A stretch of 64,000 bases of DNA from the NCBI RefSeq assembly GCF_943193215.1, contig NZ_CALPDH010000018.1, forward strand, positions 62,001 through 126,000, given 5' to 3'. Below, piece by piece: positions 59,841 through 64,000 of this stretch (position 1 is its first letter; every line of letters begins with the position of its first letter). Under the pieces are notes generated by a model. It was not told where the DNA came from. It saw nothing but the letters and a program-made list of their open reading frames with translations, and searched no databases. This DNA is from Acetatifactor aquisgranensis. Its GTDB lineage: Bacteria; Bacillota; Clostridia; Lachnospirales; Lachnospiraceae. The position numbers were made by a program, and so were the translations under genes.

Positions 59841-60854
59841 ATGAGCAATGAGAAGATGAAAGAGTCGCGTCCTGACGATGCCGCAAAGGCGCGAAAAGTC
59901 CGGGGAGACAATGGAAGAGGAGCACTCCATGGAAGAAGAGCTTTCCAGGGCGTTTCGTGGAAATCCGGCTTCGGCAGCCTTAAGGGGTGGCTGTATCTGC
60001 TGCCTGCCATTCTTTTTCTTGGGGTCTTTATGGTGTATCCATTGATAGACGTATTTGTCTATTCCTTTGAGGAGGGCTACAATTCGGCGTCCCAGACCTA
60101 TCTGGGCACCGGGACATACAATTATTCCTATGTCCTCCATGACCCGTATTTCCTGCAGGCATTGAAGAATACCTTTCTGCTGGTCATCATCACAGTGCCT
60201 TTGTCCACGGGAATCGCTTTACTGATTTCCGTGGGGCTGAATTCCATAGGGCCTCTGCGCAATCTCCTGCAGACCATTTATTTCCTCCCCTATGTGACCA
60301 ATACGCTGGCGGTGGGGCTGGTATTCATGATTCTGTTCAAAAAGACCCCTTATTCTGACGGACTGGTCAATCTGCTCATCCAGTGGTTCGGCGGAGAATC
60401 CGTGGACTTCATTGACGGCCCCTATTGGGCAAAGATGTTCGTGCTGTGCTTTTATACCATCTGGGTGGTCATGCCCTTTAAGATTCTGATCCTGACCAGC
60501 GCCCTTTCCTCCGTGAACCAGGACTATTACAAGGCGGCCAGAGTGGACGGCACTTCAAAATTCCGGATTTTCAGGCGCATCACGCTGCCGATAATCTCGC
60601 CGATGATATTCTATCTGGTCATTACAGGCTTTATCGGGGCCTTTAAGGCATACAGCGACGCGGTGGCGCTGTTCGGCACTGACCTGAATGGGGCGGGGAT
60701 GAACACGATTGTGGGCTATGTCTACGATATGCTGTATGGGGACAGCGGCGGCTATCCGTCCTATGCTTCGGCGGCTGCCATCATCCTGTTCGCCATCGTT
60801 CTTACGATTACCTGCATCAACCTGTTGATCAGCAAAAAGAACGTACATTATTAA
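59841..60854 (+). CDS. sugar ABC transporter permease (MalF/UgpA type)
   Basis: 337 residues. A basic hydrophilic N-terminus of about 40 residues is followed by six membrane helices. The EAA-type coupling loop is YYKAARVDGTSKFRIFRRITLP near residue 235, split as usual before the last helices. ATG 59841 is preferred over 59835 because AGGAG lies 7 bases before it. The partner permease follows. Confidence 0.92.
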   Translation: MSNEKMKESRPDDAAKARKVRGDNGRGALHGRRAFQGVSWKSGFGSLKGWLYLLPAILFLGVFMVYPLIDVFVYSFEEGYNSASQTYLGTGTYNYSYVLHDPYFLQALKNTFLLVIITVPLSTGIALLISVGLNSIGPLRNLLQTIYFLPYVTNTLAVGLVFMILFKKTPYSDGLVNLLIQWFGGESVDFIDGPYWAKMFVLCFYTIWVVMPFKILILTSALSSVNQDYYKAARVDGTSKFRIFRRITLPIISPMIFYLVITGFIGAFKAYSDAVALFGTDLNGAGMNTIVGYVYDMLYGDSGGYPSYASAAAIILFAIVLTITCINLLISKKNVHY

Positions 60855-60874
60855 AGCATTTGGAGGATGTGGAA

Positions 60875-61702
60875 ATGGATCAGGCAAAGAAAACGATTAC
60901 TTATTTCTTTTTGGTGTTATGGGCGTTGATTGTGCTGTTTCCCTTTTACTGGATGGTTCTGACATCCGTAAAAAGCTATGGGGCGTACAACTCGGAGTAT
61001 ATTCCGAAGTTTTTCACCCTGTCCCCGACGATGCAGAACTATGTGGACGCGTTCACCTCAGTGCCCCTGGGACGGTATTTTCTAAATACGATTATTTTTA
61101 CGGTGCTGACCACTGCCATCATGATAGTGGTGATCACGCTGGCGGCATTCGCTTTCGCCAGGCTGGACTTCAGGGGGCGGAATGGGGCTTTCGTGCTGTT
61201 CCTGTCACTGATGATGATTCCCAACGAACTGGTAATCATCACCAATTTCGTGACCATCACCAACCTGGACATGCGTAATACCTTTCAGGGTCTGATATTG
61301 CCCTCCGTCACCTCCGTCTTCTATATCTATCTGCTGAAAGAGAATTTCGAACAGGTGCCGGACAGCCTGTACAAAGCCGCCAAGGTTGACGGCACTTCGG
61401 ATATGAAGTATCTGCTGAAGGTGCTGGTGCCCATGTCAAAGCCCACGCTGATTACCGTGACGATTCTGAAGATAATCGAATGCTGGAATTCCTATGTATG
61501 GCCCAGGCTGATTACGGACGATGAGGCATACTATCTGGTGTCCAATGGCATCCAGGAGATTCGTGAGAACGGGTTCGGCCGCGAGAATATCCCGGCCATG
61601 ATGGCGGCAGTGGTAGCGATTTCCCTGCCGCTGATTGTGCTGTTCTTGCTGTTTCATAAGAAGATTATGGCCGGCGTATCAAGAGGAGGGACGAAAGGAT
61701 GA
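60875..61702 (+). CDS. sugar ABC transporter permease (MalG/UgpE type)
   Basis: 275 residues with six membrane helices and the coupling loop DSLYKAAKVDGTSDMKYLLKV near residue 170. GGAGGATG precedes ATG 60875. Its stop overlaps the binding-protein start by 4 bases (ATGA), so expression is coupled. Confidence 0.92.
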   Translation: MDQAKKTITYFFLVLWALIVLFPFYWMVLTSVKSYGAYNSEYIPKFFTLSPTMQNYVDAFTSVPLGRYFLNTIIFTVLTTAIMIVVITLAAFAFARLDFRGRNGAFVLFLSLMMIPNELVIITNFVTITNLDMRNTFQGLILPSVTSVFYIYLLKENFEQVPDSLYKAAKVDGTSDMKYLLKVLVPMSKPTLITVTILKIIECWNSYVWPRLITDDEAYYLVSNGIQEIRENGFGRENIPAMMAAVVAISLPLIVLFLLFHKKIMAGVSRGGTKG

Positions 61703-63444
61703 GAAGACATGCTATGCGTCTTGGGGATGCCGGCGCGGGATGCGTCTGCCGTAAAAAGGATGGTTCCCAAGCGGAGACGACATGGGGCGGGAAGCTTCAG
61801 AATCAGGAGCTTCGGAATGATAAGCTTCGCAAAAGAGTATGCAGAAGGGCGGAGCTGTTCCTGGCAGGAATTTCTCTGGCAGTGGGAAGCATGCTGGCGC
61901 TTACCGGCTGTCACGGTTCAAAGGGACTGGATGCCTTTGTGATTCCGGAAGAATTCGACACAGCAGAAGAGTACGAAATCACGTTCTGGGCAAAAAACGA
62001 CACCAATAAGACCCAGACTGCCATCTACGAACAGGCCATTGCGGATTTTGAAAATCTGTATCCGAACATCACGGTGAATCTGCGGCTGTATACGGATTAT
62101 GGTAAAATATATAACGATGTGATAACAAATATCGCTACCAATACCACGCCGAATGTCTGCATCACCTATCCTGACCATATCGCCACTTACCTGACAGGCG
62201 TGAATCAGGTGGTGCCGCTGGAAGAGCTTTTCGATGACGAAAGTTACGGTCTCGGCGGCAGTGAGGTCAGGTACGATTCCCCGGCGAGAGAGGAAATCAT
62301 TCCGAAGTTTCTGGAGGAGTGCTCCTTTGGTGGTCACTATTACGCCATTCCCTATATGCGCTCCACAGAAGCGTGCTATATTAATAAGACATATGTAGAA
62401 AAACTGGGGTACGATTTGCCGGATGACCTTACATGGGATTTCGTCTGGGAGGTATCGGAGGCGGCCATGGAAACAGACAGCGAGGGGAACTATTTGGTGA
62501 ACGGTCAGAATGTGCTGATTCCTTTTATCTATAAATCCACCGACAATATGATGATACAGCAGCTCCGGCAAAGAAACGCCGGCTATTCCACGGAAGACAG
62601 CGAGATACTGCTCTTTTCCGATACAACGAAGGAACTGCTGGAGACAGTGGCGGAGCACGCGGGAACAGGGGCATTCTCCACCTTTAAGATTTCCAGCTAC
62701 CCGGCCAACTTCCTGAACGCGGGGCAGTGCATATTTGCCATTGACTCCACTGCCGGCGCCACCTGGATGGGAAGCGACGCGCCGTTAATAGATATCAGCG
62801 GGGACAAGCTGGTGCAATTCGAGACGGAAGTCATGGCCATACCGCAGTTTGACGCGGAGAATCCGCAGATGATATCCCAGGGACCGTCAGTCTGCGTCTT
62901 CAATAAAGAGAACCCGCAGGAAGTGCTGGCATCGTGGCTGTTCGCGCAGTATCTGCTGACCAACGACGTACAGATCGCCTACGCGGAGACGGAAGGATAT
63001 GTGCCGGTGACTTCCAGGGCACAGCAGTCGGAAGAGTATCTGGATTATCTTTCCAGATGCGGCGAAGACAATTCCGCCCATTATGAAGTGAAAATCAAGG
63101 CGGCGGAGCTTCTGCTGGAAAATATGGATTATACCTTTGTCACGCCCGTGTTCAACGGTTCGGCCTCTCTGCGGGACGCGGCGGGCAGGCTGATTGAGGA
63201 GACGGTGAAATCCGTCCGGCGTTCCCAGACAGTGGACGATGCCTACTTTGAAAAGCTTTATGAGGATACTGTTTCTTTGTACAGACTGGATCAGCTGCAG
63301 CGCCAGAACAGATCGGCTTCAGGAGGCAAAACAGACTTGGGGCCGCTGCCCGGTACATCCGTGGCTCTTCTGGCGTCTCTGGCGGGGATCTGGGTATTGA
63401 TCATTGTGTATGTTTTTGCCCGGAAAAGAAAGAAGACTGAATAA
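61699..63444 (+). CDS. ABC solute-binding lipoprotein with extra C-terminal membrane helix
   Basis: 581 residues. After an unusually long hydrophilic N-terminus (about 50 residues) a signal helix ends in the lipobox LALTGC. The family 1 binding-protein body follows (EYEITFWAKNDTNKTQTAIYEQAI, TPNVCITYPDH). A C-terminal helix (about 553-575, SLAGIWVLIIVYVF) with a basic tail gives a second anchor. Shorter internal starts could place the signal peptide normally, e.g. a Met nearer the hydrophobic core. It delivers sugar to the upstream permeases. Confidence 0.88.
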   Translation: MRRHAMRLGDAGAGCVCRKKDGSQAETTWGGKLQNQELRNDKLRKRVCRRAELFLAGISLAVGSMLALTGCHGSKGLDAFVIPEEFDTAEEYEITFWAKNDTNKTQTAIYEQAIADFENLYPNITVNLRLYTDYGKIYNDVITNIATNTTPNVCITYPDHIATYLTGVNQVVPLEELFDDESYGLGGSEVRYDSPAREEIIPKFLEECSFGGHYYAIPYMRSTEACYINKTYVEKLGYDLPDDLTWDFVWEVSEAAMETDSEGNYLVNGQNVLIPFIYKSTDNMMIQQLRQRNAGYSTEDSEILLFSDTTKELLETVAEHAGTGAFSTFKISSYPANFLNAGQCIFAIDSTAGATWMGSDAPLIDISGDKLVQFETEVMAIPQFDAENPQMISQGPSVCVFNKENPQEVLASWLFAQYLLTNDVQIAYAETEGYVPVTSRAQQSEEYLDYLSRCGEDNSAHYEVKIKAAELLLENMDYTFVTPVFNGSASLRDAAGRLIEETVKSVRRSQTVDDAYFEKLYEDTVSLYRLDQLQRQNRSASGGKTDLGPLPGTSVALLASLAGIWVLIIVYVFARKRKKTE

Positions 63445-63464
63445 ATGGAAAAGGATATAAGGAC

Positions 63465-64000
63465 ATGAAAGACCGTATATTTTCGGACAAGATTTTCTGC
63501 AGAAAGCTGCTGATGCTCACCGCGCCCATTGCGCTGCAGAGCCTGATGCTGGCTTCCGTGGCGGCGGCGGATGCCATCATGCTGGGAAGCGTGGCCCAGG
63601 ACTCCATGGCGGCAGTCTCTCTGGCGACGCAGATACAGTTCATCCAGAATATGATCCTAAGCGCAGTGGTCTCCGCCGCCGCCATTCTGGGGGCCCAGTA
63701 CTGGGGGAAAGGAGACGTGCAGACGGTTGACGATATTTTCTGTATCGCTCTACGCTATTGCGGTATCGCTTCCTTACTGTTCTTTGTGGGATGCGTGTTT
63801 TTTCCCAGATATCTAATGGTGATTTTCACCAACGAGGAGGCGCTGATTGCCATAGGTATCCGGTATCTGAAAGTGGCCGGATGGTCCTACCTTCTCACGG
63901 GCATTTCCCAGTGCTATCTGGTCATCATGAAAGTCAGCGGGCATGCGTCACAGACCGCCATGATCAGCTCCGGGGCGGTGATTCTGAATATTGTGCTGAA
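63465..64000 (+). CDS. MATE-family efflux transporter, 3' end outside window
   Basis: The first 178 residues are visible (MKDRIFSDKIFCRKLLMLTAPIALQSLMLAS...), with MATE features: an N-terminal helix followed by AADAIMLGSVAQDSMAAVSLA and AILGAQYWGKGD. It would export drugs or metabolites in exchange for Na+ or H+. AAGGATATAAGG precedes the ATG, 20 bases after the binding-protein stop. Confidence 0.88.
   Translation, partial: MKDRIFSDKIFCRKLLMLTAPIALQSLMLASVAAADAIMLGSVAQDSMAAVSLATQIQFIQNMILSAVVSAAAILGAQYWGKGDVQTVDDIFCIALRYCGIASLLFFVGCVFFPRYLMVIFTNEEALIAIGIRYLKVAGWSYLLTGISQCYLVIMKVSGHASQTAMISSGAVILNIVL

Noticed and set aside
1..64000. tRNA, rRNA and riboswitch genes
   Set aside because: I saw no convincing cloverleaf, rRNA segment or known riboswitch core; a covariance search would be needed to exclude them.

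Overview
The window reads as chromosome of a gut-type Clostridia/Lachnospiraceae bacterium (Firmicutes-style AGGAGG ribosome sites, MsmX/MalK-type sugar ABC operon, AgcS and SSS symporters, PepT, AgrC/LytTR-type regulators, abundant AAA-ATPase/PD-(D/E)XK genes) that carries one complete tailed prophage of about 34.9 kb (21333-56244) inserted in the tRNA-modification gene miaB. Identifications come from reading motifs and recalling families; no search was run.

Left chromosomal part (1-21167). A 5'-truncated large glycoside hydrolase converges on a sodium:solute symporter. An OmpR-type two-component system follows with a membrane-anchored partner, then an alanine/glycine:cation symporter and pepT. 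From 10.86 to 13.8 kb lies a decayed peptide-signalling-like locus: a LytTR response regulator with an in-frame amber stop, a GHKL kinase with a one-base frameshift, and a deleted ABC exporter. From 13.8 to 21.2 kb is an AT-richer accessory island with SUKH and DUF4303-like orphan immunity proteins, an AAA-ATPase/PD-(D/E)XK protein, gene fragments, an AAC(6')-Ie-like aminoglycoside acetyltransferase and a broken toxin-domain remnant.

Prophage (21333-56244). Order: large serine integrase, HIRAN-membrane protein, CI/Cro switch, a long early region (Dam-type and DPPY DNA methyltransferases, PAPS-reductase-like protein, HUH replication initiator, many small unknown genes), HNH, terminase, HK97-type head genes, a siphovirus tail, a diversity-generating retroelement (DGR), holin and multidomain endolysin. 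The DGR has its template repeat, accessory protein and reverse transcriptase at 51.1-53.3 kb. It has two variable repeats: one at the end of the adjacent tail-tip protein, and one about 22 kb away at the end of a protein encoded in the early region. By hand alignment, all 16 (VR1) and all 15 (VR2) differences from the template fall on template adenines.

Integration is within codons for the conserved GCQMN motif of MiaB. The left prophage end closes the host 5' fragment with a stop codon embedded in a terminator. The right end supplies a terminator, an extended -10 promoter, a ribosome site and a new 59-residue N-terminus in frame with the host miaB body. The lysogen therefore should make a chimeric MiaB.

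Right chromosomal part (56245-64000). The miaB body is followed by tcdA (both enzymes act on tRNA position 37), then a carbohydrate-type ABC operon (ATPase, two permeases, solute-binding lipoprotein) and the start of a MATE transporter cut by the window end.
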